A DNA stretch of 64,000 nt from Pezizomycotina sp. ARF18 (lineage: Eukaryota; Ascomycota), in contig AZLU01000063.1 in the NCBI GenBank assembly GCA_002224055.1, positions 26,689 through 90,688 of the forward strand, read 5' to 3'. Position numbers and translations under genes: made by a program. Shown in pieces: positions 11,941 to 24,575 of this stretch. Numbering within the stretch: position 1 is the stretch's first letter; every line of letters begins with the position of its first letter. A model generated the notes under the pieces. It was given only the letters and a program-made list of their open reading frames with translations, ran no database searches and was not told the origin of the DNA.

Positions 11941-14848
11941 TCAGTACCTTATTTCCGTTTCCTCTCCTGCCAGCAAACCGAGAACTTTCGCTGTACGCTT
12001 AGAGGCTGCCTTTTTAGCTCCTCATTCAACCGCGTCACAGACTCTACAAGCTCGTCCACGAGCCGTGAACTGTCCTTCGCCGAGGGTGAGCTCGAGCTGA
12101 TCGCCTGCATCCTCTCGGCGTATTTAGTCAAAAAATATTGCATATACTCCCCGGACAGATCCTCCTTTCTACCATCTGATTCACCGTCCACCGCAGCCCA
12201 TCGATGTCGTTGAGGGATACGTAGGCCCTCACCAGCAGAAACATGACGTGCATATCCAGCGGAGCGCTGGACGAGCGCCGAAGTGCCTGACGACCGCGAT
12301 AGCGTCCAAGTGCCTCCGCTTACGTATCATCGACCGGCAACGTGGGTGACGTAATGGAAGCCGCAGGGGAGCCCGTTGGCTTCGAAAAAGGCGTGCACGG
12401 AAGATATAGACCGGATAGCCTCGTCCACGGGAATAGTCGGGTCGAAATCGGAGGCGATAATGGAGTAGTCCATCGTTGCAGATCGATAGACCACTTGTGC
12501 GCTCTCGCGACGCCGTGGATCATCACCATCCCTATATTATCTTCAATGAAGGATGTAGGGTAGTGTCGTTCGCGGAGCAGATCTTCCGGAAACGGTCGGC
12601 ATGGGCAGATGTTGGAGCCTTCCAGTCTGGCGCGTAGTAGGCGGCCTGGAGGCTGCGGCGATCATCCGCACGCTGAGTCGCATCTTGTCCGCAAAGACGA
12701 TATCGTAAAAGAGGTCTAAAACCTTTTCGTGATTGCCTTCCTTGTTGGAAGCGTGCATCCTTGTCGAATACGATTCTTCGTTGACAACCGCGGCGTCTAG
12801 ACGAACTCTCCACTAGACTTTCGCTTGCTCATGCTTCCAAGGTAGCTTTCTATACTCTTCCCGTTAAATAGTTCGTGATGAGCTCTTTTGAGATACGCCA
12901 TGCATTTACGAAGAGCAAGGTTTCCATCTGGTTAGGAGACATCTTCCACAACCGAGATAAAATCGTGTTCAGCGTACTTTCATCGGGTTTGACCTCTTTC
13001 TCGAGCATTTTGTTCATGTAAGACTCAACAGTAAGCATAAGCTCCTCGTCACCCGAATATCTGAGTATAATTTTGAGGCCGATATTCCATGTAGACAGGT
13101 TCCACTCTGCGCCAAGAGCTCTTGTGAGAGTATCGAAATTTTCGGCAGACAACTCATCCGATACCGCACAGACGATTTTGTTCATGGTAAGAGTGGGTAT
13201 CTTCATCCCTCTCTTTTGCATGTGCTTAAGTACCGTTTCAAGTTCATCCCATTTGTTGTTCTTGACCATTGCCACCAGAATCACGCTGTACGTGAGAATC
13301 TCGGGTTCCAAGCCATCTTCCGTCATCGCCGTATCCAGATTTGTATGGAACGGAAATCTCCTTCTCTAAGATGCGCGCGGATTATAGATTCGTAATATTC
13401 GGGGTACATTGTATGAGTGAGTTTCCAGCACCAAAGTACGAGCCATGTCACATAATCAGGATCCTCGTAGTGTTAGCAGCACCTTTCAAAAGGTCCTGAA
13501 GGACTTCCCTGCTGACAATGTCGTTGAAATGAAGTTGACGAATTCCTCGCTGCCTCCAGATTACGTCTAGCGATAATCGTTTGTAACATGAGTTGTATGC
13601 TTTCTGCATTAGGTTTAGCAAACGATTTATACTTGTTGAATAGTGCCCGAGCGACCTCAATGTACCGAGTTTGATACAAGCCCGCATACCAGCGTTGATA
13701 GCCTGAATTGAAGGAGCAATGCGTTGGTCAACGACTGTAGAGAGGGCAAATAACGCTTGGTGGTAGAGCCCTTCTTTGTTCCGGTATTCCATTATTTGTG
13801 CAGTTTAATAGTTTTTGATCCTGAGAGGTTTCTCTGATTTTCGAGGTTTGGCAGTAAAACTCGGAATGTTGTTTTTCGCCGCGCTGTTGGCAATCGCAAT
13901 ATTGGAAACGTATCTCGACGAAAATTCGTCCTGGTATCGTTCGATCACGCCTTTCTTTTCAAGTTCTCTCGCACTGATTCCATCCAGGAGGTTCTTTTAG
14001 CCGCCGCATTGTCGCTTTCGTCTTGTCTCCTTGAAAACTTGCCGCAGCAGCCTTTCTTCTTCCCTTGCAGCCTCTTCGAGCTCGCGCACTGAGTCAGTCG
14101 TCGAGCCTGCAGAAATAGAGCCGAGTCCGGCAGAAGCATCAGCCATATGCAGTAGCGGAGGAGGAAGTCGGATCGTGCGGCTCTGCTCATTAAGGTTGGC
14201 CTGGGTTGAAGCCCTGGCCGCATCATTGGCCGTTGCACGATAACCTCGTACGCTCCTCTACTGGCAGTCGCTTCGTCGAGATGTGACGATGCTCTCCACC
14301 AGGGACTTTCGCTGTGGCCCGTTTCCAGTCGTAGAAAAACATTGTCTTCGCAGGAGTGAGAACGTGAGTTGCCCTTTGACCCACACCCGCAGAACTTCGG
14401 AGCCTGCTCTCTGAGTGCTTGGGCTCGTCCGGTACATGCTGCTGCTGCGCTTCCCTCTTCATCTCCACCGCCTCCTCCTTGGCTGCCGTCAGCAGGCTGC
14501 CGCCGTCGCAATGGCTCAGCAAGCTCTCCCACTCCTCGCCTTTGCCCTTCGATGCGGCAGTCCGCGCATCGAACGCCCGCTTCGAATTCCTGATCCTCGC
14601 TCCTGCTGGCAAGTCTGCGGTGGCCACAGTCCCGCAGCCATCAGCTGCTCGATTTCCTTGTCGAGTTTGGGTGTCGGAACTGGGACGTCGCACCATGGGA
14701 ATCTTTGGGACCGCTTAGCAGCCGGCGGACTAGGCGTGAGACAGCTTCTGGAGGCGCATTGAGTGATACGGATCGGTCGCGGAGAACGGCTCTGGTAGTG
14801 TGAGATTCTCCCCTCATCATCCGCTTTTGCTTGATTGTTACGGTGCAT
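11941..14848 (-). CDS. Pentatricopeptide-repeat-type protein, probably mitochondrial
   Basis: Likely organellar RNA-binding factor. The C-terminal half has helix-turn-helix units of PPR type: EPEILTYSVILVAMVKNNKW followed by DELETVLKHMQKRGMKIPTL at about 13,200-13,310, and similar units at 13,450-13,790 (EYRNKEGLYHQALFALSTVV). The N-terminal third is Arg/Ser/Pro-rich and disordered, then a short coiled-coil-like stretch (SVRELEEAAREEERLLRQVF) near 14,050-14,110. The start at 14,848 is tentative; the stop at 11,941-11,943 follows LGLLAGEETEIRY after allowing one missing A near 12,018. Several single-base breaks occur. In the frame between about 13,960 and 13,450 there is also an in-frame TAA near 13,807, just before MEYRNKEG, so either that ATG is a second start, an intron boundary is missed, or it is a base error. 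The exact orthologue is not recognised; PPR assignment is by repeat character. Confidence 0.65.
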
Positions 14849-15535
14849 GGAAAGGAGAGGTTGTGATGTGAAAAAGTGGTTTGTGGTCCAGAAGTAAAAA
14901 CTAAAGTGACGTTGGTTTCTGAGAGTTTTTCTTTGGTGAGGCTTAATTGCCGAAATAAAACTCATTCCACCCAAATATTATTTAATCTTTTACCCTGATG
15001 GAAGTTGAGCCAATACCAGATCATATAAAATTAAGCATCGACGGCAACAATACATATCCTACTTTTACAGTTACTAGTATCACTCCGCATCTGATAAACC
15101 ACGATTGCTCTATCTATTTATTTTAAGATATATGTACTCGTCATGGAAAAACGACAATTTGGTGCTAAAATCATTATGCTGTTTTACTTGGAAATTGAAC
15201 GGTGGTAGATTACGGTGGGTGTCAAAGTTACTACTAATCCATCGGTACCTTTAGAATAATATTATTTATAAGGGATTATTGGAATAATGTTGTTCATTGC
15301 TGTAGTTTCATGAGTAAATAGATGGTCTGAAAACAGTAATTCGCTCAATGCATGGTATGGACGCTTAGTGTTAGTACAAAAGGCCTCTCGATGTGTCCGT
15401 AACGATTTATAGAAGGTCAAGGAAAACAACGCTGGATGAAAAGGTACAAAAACGAATAGAATGAAATCTTTCAAAAAAGATAAAAGAAATGGGGAGATAT
15501 TACATGAGTTTGAGCGCATATATATTCGAAGTTAT
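14849..15535. other. Intergenic region, nothing recognised
   Basis: This lies between the probable start of the PPR-type gene and the 3' end of the MFS gene. AT-rich, with no supported gene; open frames here are short and low in coding character. Confidence 0.45.
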
Positions 15536-17483
15536 TTATTCTGCGCGCTCCGCAACGCCTGCCTCATCATCATCCCCCTCATGCGTATCATTGTCGTCAT
15601 CGGCAAAAGAGACTACACGGTAATAAGGAATGTTAGCTTTTGATCAAACACACATTTAAATGGTTGAGTTATTACCATTCGCCTTCAGGAGCCATGACAC
15701 TGCAAACCCGATTCCATAAATCCCGGAAGAACGACAAATACGGTTTGAGGGAAAGTGGCTGCCGTTTTGGTATATATTCGTGTTGAACAGACTAATTATT
15801 TTGAAACAAGATTAGTAAATTATTTACAAACTCAAAAATCGGGCACGCTTACATTGGTGCAGCTAGGCGAGCTAGACTGTGCAACAGTGCGACGGCGCCT
15901 AGTAGCTGCCCCGTTGATCGAATAGGGACATGCTTCGTTAAGGCAGACTGCAGGGTTGGCGAACCCATTCCTCCGAAAGAAGCGATAGCTCCGCCTGGTA
16001 TAGATAATTAGCATCTCAAAAAACTTCTGCGAATCAAGATTGTAATACCGAATTACAACTTACCAGCCATGAATTGCAGCGGGTGCTGAGCTAACAGGTA
16101 TAGTGTATATCCAGTCACTTCCAACGTCAAGGCAAACCTCAGTATACTGTAATGGCACCATTGGTTAGCATCGAGAGTTCACATGCATAATATATCCGAA
16201 ATAGGAATTGGCAGGTGAACTTACTATAAATCAAATGGATCACAGCCGTGATGCTTATGGCTTGGCGACAGGATTGTCGACTTCCTCTGGAATAGCCTAA
16301 TGAGCAATGTAGTACAATGATGAGGCCGAGGCTCCGCGATATGCTGTTGGAGGTCACGAAGTAGCCGCTGTGCAAAGTATCCATTTGAATTTAACAGTGG
16401 CGTACAGAACAAGCACTGTCATTCCTCCGAAGCCGACTCCAAACATGATAAAATCTATCGTCGCCAGGATAACAAGGTTCAGGCGGAGTCGAGCTGTGGC
16501 CTTTCTACCCGTCGGCCAGAGAATTTTCAAAGGCTCGAGAATGTTGAGGCTATGGGCAAGTGTTTTCCACCTATTTTGTTGCGTGTCCCTCACACCGTTT
16601 TCTTTCGCATGCTTTTCTCTCGCAAGCATCTGCCTTTCAATAGAAAGCGATTCCGGCAGGATGAAATAGATATACAACAAGAAGCACACATGGGCGCCGA
16701 GTGAAAGGTAGAACGGAGTGACAACTTTTCCCGTAGCTTCTACGACCATCCTCCGAGAGTTGGTCCTATGCCGATCCCAAAGAATAAAACACCGTGTAGC
16801 AAGCCGAAGGCACCAGCCCTCTGCGCTGGAAGAGTGATATCGGCTAAGTATGAACCTGTCACTGCCATAGCGAGAAGGAATGAACCAGTCAATCCTTCGG
16901 TGAAGGAACCAAGCAGTAACCACCGATAACTGAATGTATCTGGGTAGTGGTAACACAATATCGAAAATGCCTCGCTGACGAGAACCAAGACTGGCGTATA
17001 TTATAACTTTTTTTCTACCGTACCTGTCGGAGAGGGAACCGAGCTTCGGCGACACGATCGCCGCAAAGAATCCGGTGATCAGGTTCATATATAACGAGAA
17101 AGTCGACACAAGCGCGCTTATCTCGGTACCTTGCACTCATCGTCGTCTCCGCCGAGTACAATATGGATCGGCGTGAGCGCCGGCGCAGCGGCCTGCTTGT
17201 CTGCAAAATATTGCCGACAGATCAACGTGAGAATGAGCGTGATCTTTGGCACAAGAATTCCCGATTGCCGTGCAATAAAATGCGAATGGAGGTAGCATGA
17301 TCCATATCGATGGTCGTTTGTACCACGGCAACTGGGATGCATTCGTAGCCGCCAATTCGCCTGGTGTCGCCTCACAACTTGCACGTCCATCGCCGTTGGA
17401 GAGTAAAGGTTCGTGTTCATTGCTTTCTTGTGGGTTTAGGCGCGATCCATTTCCTCGCTGTAGTCGCCGAGCGTTTCGTCCAT
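15536..17483 (-). CDS. Major facilitator superfamily transporter, TetA-like
   Basis: Twelve-helix-type secondary transporter; substrate unknown. Start at 17,483 (MDETLGDYSEEMD), then a cytosolic tail and LPWYKRPSIWIMLPPFAFY, the first membrane helix. The MFS signature between helices 2 and 3 is PKLGSLSDRYGRKKVIIYAS at about 17,000-17,050. Further helices include LLLGSFTEGLTGSFLLAMAV and GLLHGVLFFGIGIGPTLGGW, followed by FYLSLGAHVCFLLYIYFILP and LNLVILATIDFIMFGVGFGG. After introns near 16,150-16,230, 16,000-16,060 and 15,790-15,845 come GGAIASFGGMGSPTLQSALT and the TGQLLGAVALLHSLARLAAP helix. A final short exon appears to encode an acidic tail (ADDDNDTHEGDDDEAG) ending at 15,536. Frame breaks lie near 16,985, 16,745 and 17,435. 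Such proteins are often annotated as drug or tetracycline-type exporters, but nothing here fixes the substrate. Confidence 0.78.
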
Positions 17484-19376
17484 CGTGGCCGCTCTAAGCT
17501 TATATTGCTTTATCGGTTCTTTTATTCTTTAAAAATTTAAAAGATGACACCCGCTAGAAGAATATCAATAAAAATAAAGAATACTAAGATCCCTCCTTCG
17601 GAGGGTCCCGAGACTGACTAAGATAAATTTTTTTTATAAAATATATATCGGTTTTCTTTTTTTTTTTTTTTTTTTTACTATTACCCAAGAAAGGATATTT
17701 AATGAGGCGATACTCTATTTCTGGCGGTTTATTAATGAGTTGTCTAAGTAATCTAGAAATTAGCAGCAAAGCGGCGTCTTCGAGGTGTTACGATGGAAAC
17801 GAAAAATTGGCGACGATAACAGAGCATCATATACTAACAGACGACAGCTCGTTCAGGTAAACTTCAAAAGATGGATGGATGAATAAAGTAAAGAATGGAG
17901 GAGTGCCTGAGAAGTAAACAGAGGATTGCCAGCAGATAATATCTTTCTGATCCAACCCACTATATTTGCGAAGTTCCGCGATTTCGGTTGGTGGAAATAT
18001 AATTTTGATTGCGCGGACTTGCATTCCCCCTTTGAAATCTCAGGCGTATCGGATAAAGCAACCGAAAGGCCTTTGTGGATCGCCCTCTTTGGCAGAATAC
18101 GAAAGAGTGATGGGGTCTTTAATGGAAAGGTATCCAATAGACGATGGGCAAGAGGAAGAGGAAGAAGGCCTTTTCATTCACTCTTTGACTGCTAAATCTG
18201 AGAAAAGAACAGAAAAAAAAAAAAAAAAAAAAAAGGAAAGTATAACGAACGGCTCGAGATAATAAAAAGCCCTGCTCAATAACTTGCTCAAGCAAAAGCG
18301 AGATTACCCATGTTTAGCGTTCTTTGTTGTTATCATCATGCACACCTCATCGTGTATTTTGCTCTCGTGCACTTACTCCGACCGCTATCGCCGTCGATTT
18401 TTCCCGTGATTGATAATCAACGACAGATCTCCAGCGATCGGGGGAACCTTGGGTATGTTTCAGTGACGGTATCGACACGTTAATTGGTTGGGGAAAGGGT
18501 TGGCGGTGGCAGTTCCCCAAAGTCCCGGAACAATGCGGTTATTTGTCTGGCTTCCGTGGTTCTTTTCTTCCCAAATAGAAGAGGTTGCCTCGCCATTATT
18601 GCAGGATCGTGGGGCCGTTTTAGTGGCAAGTCGGGCTCCAAAAAAGCACAGAAGAAGCAGGCGGCGGTAATTCTCAACCAAAGAAATCATTTCATCCCGT
18701 GACCACCACCAGTATCTGGCGTGCATTCGGCCGTTTTCCCTCTCCTGTAAACACTTTCTTTTACCTGTTTCTCTGTGTTGCTTGCTGATGTGTTGAGCGA
18801 CTGTGTGTACTGTAGAGAAGTTGAGCGCAAAGGGCTTGAAAATAGATATCTTTCTAGTAGACAGTAGTTAAATTAAGGTCTGTTACTGCTATAATTGTAT
18901 CGTCCAAGTTTATATTAACTTGCAGCAGTTTCTTAGACCTCGTGCAGAGTCTGAGTCAAGGCCCAAGGGGATAATTCCCCACCCAGAAGCCTTCAGCCTT
19001 ATCAAGTACGATATAAACCTTGAAAGCTTCTTTTCCTTCCTCATATGACGTGCGAAGTGCATATGAGAAGATATACTTATGTACCGTATTAAAAGAAGCG
19101 AGTTTAAATTGAAGAAGTGAAATCAGGCAGAAGAAGCAGGTATAACAAATGGGGGAAAGAGATGTTACAGAAGGAAAAAAGAAAAGTGATCGTTATTTAA
19201 GTATTAGTTGGAGATTTTTTTTTTTTTTTTTATCCGAAAAGATATCTTTAACTTCAATAATCCAATATAAACTTCACAAACCTTCACCACAACCTCCTCC
19301 ACCTCTTCCTCCTCAAACACACTCCTTCATGCTCCGCACTCGGTAGTCTTCTTACCTGTTTCTTGACAAAAGGAAA
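17484..19376. other. Intergenic region with weak coding-like patches
   Basis: No recognised gene. A plus-strand frame at about 18,030-18,200 (QPKGLCGSPSLAEYERVMGS, then Asp/Glu-rich) has coding-like composition, but I cannot find its boundaries or a family. Another at 18,484-18,702 is weaker. T runs lie near 17,656-17,676 and 19,216-19,231 and an A run at 18,214-18,234. Part of the region is presumably promoter for the MFS gene on the left. Confidence 0.35.
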
Positions 19377-19629
19377 ATGAGAGCTCGGCCAATTCTAATA
19401 TCAATCTCCGTCGCCGCATCGTCGCCGCGGGACCTTCACCGGAGCCTCCCTCAAGAAGACCAGCAGGTCCACCAGCAGCAGAAGGTGCTCCAGGAAGAAT
19501 CGGTAGACGAAAGATAAGCGGCTGAAGGCCTACCGCGAGACCTTGTACGCCAAACGGGAGGAAATTGACGAGAAAATTGCGGAGCACGAGATAAGGGCGG
19601 AAAAGGAGGAAAAGACGACGAGGCGGTAA
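19377..19629 (+). CDS. Possible small coiled-coil protein, unknown
   Basis: A short coding-like stretch. ATG at 19,377 gives MRARPILISISVAASSPRDL followed by a Gln-rich segment, and a downstream frame reads KDKRLKAYRETLYAKREEID and EKIAEHEIRAEKEEKTTRR before TAA at 19,627-19,629. The two parts need one base change near 19,510. The charged heptad-like tail and small size recall small mitochondrial assembly factors, but that is a guess and I do not recognise the family. An upstream exon ending near 19,342 (MLRTR) is possible. Confidence 0.35.
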
Positions 19630-20019
19630 AGGTGGTTACGAGACAGGATATCGCGGAGGCGGTAAAGGTGGTTATTTACGAAAGCGATCGATTTGCACGA
19701 GCACCGACGATAATTGGGTATTGTGGATTAAAGGGTCGACTCGGAGCCGATTATAACTTGTGTCCACCACGACTGTCATGAGTTTATTCTGGCCGCATGA
19801 TAGAAACGATATTACACATATACTCTTTTCCGAAATGCATCCTCGAGATCTCTTTTCATCTTTTTAACTATATTACGGCGTCTAAAAGCTTACTGGAGTT
19901 TTTTTTTTTTTTTTTTTTTTCTAATGTACCATGATTACATTTCTATCGAGATCACAAGTTTTTGAAACTGAGGGACTTTTTTTACTAAAATGAAAAATAT
20001 AAAGATATCAAGTGCTATT
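19630..20019. other. Intergenic spacer with T22 run
   Basis: Region downstream of LYS2 on the minus strand. It contains a pure T run at 19,899-19,920. The first 100 bases have imperfect GGCGGTAAAGGTGGTTA-like tandem copies at about 19,622-19,676. Nothing else is recognised. Confidence 0.45.
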
Positions 20020-23000
20020 CTAAAGGAAATATCTACGACCGTGCGCTGGCGCAATATTTCCACCTCTGCCTCCAACTTCAGCAAGAAGCTTCATAGCTTC
20101 CATCTTGATCTCGATATCCGGCAAGCTCGCATTACCCCCCGCATCCGGCTTCGGCAGAAAACCAAGCTGCACCAGGTACGACAGGTATATCCCATGAGCT
20201 TCAGGTCGACACCCGTGCCGTTCTTCCACTTTCGTCGTACGCCGCGAGCGCCGCAACGGCGTTCGAATCGTCGAGCTCGGGAGCTTTGGTGCTGGTCGGC
20301 AGGTTGTCGCAGACGAAGTGCAGGAGCGGGAAGAGGGCGTTGTCCTTGCTCTCGCCAACTACGTGCCGCTCGAGCGCGATCCTCCAGGGAACGTAGCCCA
20401 CGCGCTCGACGGAGTAACCGTACTCTTCCAGCGTCGACAGGAACTCGTTGAAACGGAGGCGAGGGTGCGACGTGACGTGCGCCACGGCCAGAGGGGTTTG
20501 CGGCGGGAATATGGCGGAGGCGGCGATACGCGGGCGACGTGGTCGACGGGAACCATGTTTACGGTGTTGTGGATGTCGGGTATCATACCAAGCTGTACGC
20601 ACCCCTTGACCATGCGGATGAGGAAGTCGTCCGTGTTCGTAGCTGTAATATAATGATTAAAATAGTTCAACTCGTGCATGTATATTTTAAGAAGATAGCA
20701 TGATAAAATAGAAACTTACCTCCTGATACAGAGTCACCTGTAATATAACCGGGACGAACGATAGTTCCCCTCAAACCACGCTTACCAGCTTCACGGACAA
20801 TATATTCACCTGCCCACTTCGTTTGTCCGTAGCCATTCCCCAGGCCGACAGCAGAACCTTCTAAATCATCCGTCTCAGGAACACCAGGGCCACCAGTCGC
20901 AACTATGGTATCAGAGAGCGACACGTAATGATCGCAGTCCAACACGGACGTCGACGATACGAAAGCGAAAGACTTTGCTTCCCGCTGCTGCAAAGCTCTA
21001 CGGCAGATATAGTCCCAGCACGTTCGGCGCGCGCAGCTTGGAGTAAGGATATACCCAATGAACTTGAGCGCCGTTGTGAATTACAACGTCAACTTCTTCA
21101 GTGATGGTGGCCCACGTCTTTTCGTCGAGTCCAAGCTTGGGCTCGCCGAGCTCACCAACTACCGCAACTACTCTTGATTCCCAAGCTTCGTCCCATACTC
21201 CATACGCCTGGCAGCTGTTCCTGATGCGTTCTAGCCCTTTGGTTACATCGCTTGCCCGTACGTGAGCGTATACCTTTGAGACACGGTCGCTCCCGAGAAG
21301 TTCTCTAAGAAGGAAAACGCCTAAGAAACCTGTCGCACCCGTCAAGAACGCCGAAATTTGTGTACCGGGTTCGATCGGAGATGCTGTTGGGTAGCTAGCG
21401 GGCAAGCTTTGAGCAAGAGCCCGAGCATCCTTTGCATATTCCGATTCGGTGGCCCCAGCAGCTTCGGCTTTTTCAGCTTTAGCTTCCTCATCTTCTTGCT
21501 TACTCCAGTTCTCGAAGTTCAGTCCAGCGTGATCACCGAGCTTCTCAATCTCGGAAGCCAAATTCCCCAGCGTCGGAGCTTTATAAACGAGATTCAACGG
21601 AATCTCCGCACCGAACTTAGACCTCATTTCGAAAATCATTCTCGTCGCAAGGATCGAGTGACCACCGAGGTCGAAAAAGTTGTCGTCGAGTTCGATCCTT
21701 GTGCTACGTTCGGTAACAGCGACATCCAAACGTCCCTTAGCGACGTGCTGTGGCCGACCACTCGGAATCGTAATCTAACACGGGTCCGCTGTTCATCCTC
21801 GTCAGCGACGTGGCGCGCCTCCTGCGGATTCCAGCTGCAGCAGCCAGCTGGCAGTATCAGGGAACGGTAGAGCCGGCTTGTCGACCTTGCCGTTAGGGTT
21901 AAGGGCATCCGAAGCAGTGGCACGAACACAGTCGGCACAGCGTACGCTGGGAGCTTCGTCTTTAAGTAATCCTTGATCTCTTTGATCAGTTTCCTATACT
22001 TCCTCAGCTGCCTGACGATGTCGTCGTCGACTTCGTGGCCACCTTCCGTTGCCGACTCGTCCGCGCTCATCATATCGTCGAGCTCGGATGTTTGGAGAGG
22101 CACAATGTACGACACCAGTGTAGGCTCTTCGTCCTTATCCTCTTAACCAAGGTAACATTCTCACGGACGAGAGGGTGCCGCGAGAGGTGCGTGTCGATCT
22201 CACCGAGCTCGATCCTGAAGCCGCGGATCTTGACCTGGTCGTCGGCGCGACCCGAGCATTCCACATCACCCTGAGGCGTGTATCTCCCAAGTCTCCCGTC
22301 CTGTACAGGCGATCTCGTGTCCCCATGTAAAATTGGCGCCATGGTTCGCTGCCACCCTTGGCCGCATCTTCAGCATCTGCACTCTTCCATTGGTCCTCAG
22401 GAACAAACCAGTTCGTAACGAACTTCTGCTTGGTGAGATCGGGCAGCTGGAGATAACCTTCGGCTAGACTCCAGCGCGAACGTATAGCTCTCCAATTTCT
22501 CCAACGCCGCAAAGCTGCTTCCTGTCGTGACGGTTGACGACGAGGAGCTGTACATTGTACATACCTTACCAGCCGCTATGATCCTTCTGACTCTGCATGA
22601 AAGTCGAGTCCTTGCTGATAGAGGGCACCTCGAAGTACGACACCGCTCTTTGGGTCTCGGTAGTTCCGTACATGTTCACAACGTATACGTTCCTAGCTAA
22701 CGTTTGAAGACGGAGACAGTCGCGCTTGGTGAGGATATCACCGACGAAGAATGCGTGGTGCAGGTTGGTATCTGCTGTAGCTTGCGCGCTGAGGAGCTGA
22801 CCCATAGCAGGCGTAAGGTGAGTGACAGTGGCTTCGTTTTCGGCCATCCACTCAGCCAGCCTACGGGAGTTCCGATATCGTTGGCAGTTGGTACAAGCAG
22901 CCTGGCGCCTAAGAACAGAGGCGTAAATATATCTCGCTGGATGGGGTCTGGCAATGCCGCTCAGCATTGTAAAGCGGTCATTCTCTGACAAGCCGAAGCG

Positions 23001-24575
23001 CTCTTGCCATCCACGGGAAATAATACGTGAGCGAAAAGTGACGGCCACAGACACCCTTTGGAACGCCCTCAGATCCAGATGTAAAGATAGAGTGGGACTG
23101 CTGTCAGGTCCGACGACAACTCCAGTAGACTCTGCTTGCGAGCTACCTGAGCTTCAAGGATATCCTTTCCAGGCTCTACTTCTCTCCTTGAGCGAACCAT
23201 CTGCCTGAATCGCAAGCGCAGGAACTTTAGTTACGAGGTCCAATTCATCGCGATATACTTCAACACTTCCTCCGACAATTACCGGCCTTTTCGATTACTA
23301 CTAGAGCACGAGGCTTCGCAACGCTAAGGTATATGTTCTGTCGAGCGGTGGGTATGCAGGATCGATGACAGAAAACGTGCCACCAGCCTTCAGCACACCA
23401 TGACCGCAACAACAAGATCGACCCACGGTAAGCGTAGACCATCACCACATCTCCCAGCACCACACCGGAAGCGACGAGTGGTGCGCCAGTATATTCGACG
23501 CTTCGTCAATCTGCTGGTAAGTAAAGACCCGATCCTTGGACTTCGGGTCATCGAAGTCGGCGGTTTCTACCACGCACGTCTCGAGGGGTGCTTCTTCGCA
23601 TTCTGCGAGATATATCGTGAATCGGTCCGCGGAAATTGCCCAACCGAGGTTGTCCGTTGGGTTCGGCAGCACCTTTTCTGCCGCGGTGTTATCAAGGAGA
23701 TCGAGCCCACAGGTACCTCCGGGTTCATAGAACCCGACTGGACGATCTGCAGCAGCTGCTCGATCATGACCACTATGCGCGCTTTGGAAAAGACAAGCTG
23801 GTTGTAATGCGCCTTAAGCGTAATCTCGGGCATTAAGGCCGTGGACCGAAGCGAGCGTGGGCCGGTCGGCTCATTAAGCTCGACGTAGATTGTGAGATCG
23901 GTCGTTAGCTCGTTCGATGTGAGAAACTGCTTGGACGGCGCATCGGAGCGTGATACAGCGAAAGGCGGAATAAGATGGCTTGGACTGAGCTTTGCTCTTC
24001 GTTTGGAGATATTCAATAGGGACGAGAAGGAGACAGCATCGATGGTACCTTCTACCTCAATCTATTGCTATAGTAAGTAAAGTTTAATTCTATATAACTG
24101 TTTAAAGGGGAGCTCGAAATATAACGAAATTAGAGGAATAAAGTCATTCTGTGACGCAATTGAATCTTGTTAACAATGAATTCGAGCCTTTCATACCTTC
24201 TGTACTTCCTTTAATAGTGAAATAAACGTCGTCTGCGCCGTAACAGGCATCCGCAAAACGAACGGATCTTTATTCTCTCCGCTCGTACCTAAGCTGATAT
24301 CTTCATCCCCGGTGACCCTGAAAGCGAGAATTGCAAAAGCCGCAAGCAGGATGCTGAATGGGGAAGCATGGTTGGACCCGTCGGTTATCGCAAGCTGAGG
24401 AGAGCTACCCTTGTAGCTTCAGGTAAGGTTATCGAGTGGACAGCTTCGACAATCCTCGACTCCGCCGGCCTAGGATAGTCCGCTACCTGCGCAAGGGAAG
24501 GGTAGTGAGGTTTTGCAATCGCTTGGCCCAGCGCTCGAGGCGCTCGCTGGAACCTGTGACGCCGCTGTTGGACAT
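20020..24575 (-). CDS. LYS2: L-2-aminoadipate reductase, large subunit (lysine synthesis)
   Basis: Fungal alpha-aminoadipate reductase. It adenylates alpha-aminoadipate, loads it on a phosphopantetheine arm and reduces it with NADPH to the semialdehyde. The start at 24,575 ([20 protein letters not shown]) matches the fungal Lys2 N-terminus. The adenylation domain spans about 23,700-22,100; [20 protein letters not shown] is the A8 motif and [14 protein letters not shown] the A5 motif. The carrier motif [17 protein letters not shown] at about 21,640-21,690 carries the modified Ser. The reductase domain has the NADPH loop [17 protein letters not shown] near 21,340 and the catalytic [20 protein letters not shown] near 20,830. 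It ends [14 protein letters not shown]-type, then [20 protein letters not shown] at 20,020. One clear intron lies at about 20,643-20,719. Many single-base breaks, for example in the 22,950-23,250 and 23,450-23,760 stretches. Length fits the usual ~1,400-residue enzyme. Activation would need the separate LYS5 phosphopantetheinyl transferase. Confidence 0.93.

Noticed and set aside
20020-24575. Adenylation-carrier-reductase gene that could be read as an NRPS-like secondary-metabolite gene.
   Set aside because: Its N-terminus, A5/A8 motifs, reductase motif and length match Lys2, and no biosynthetic cluster partners lie beside it.
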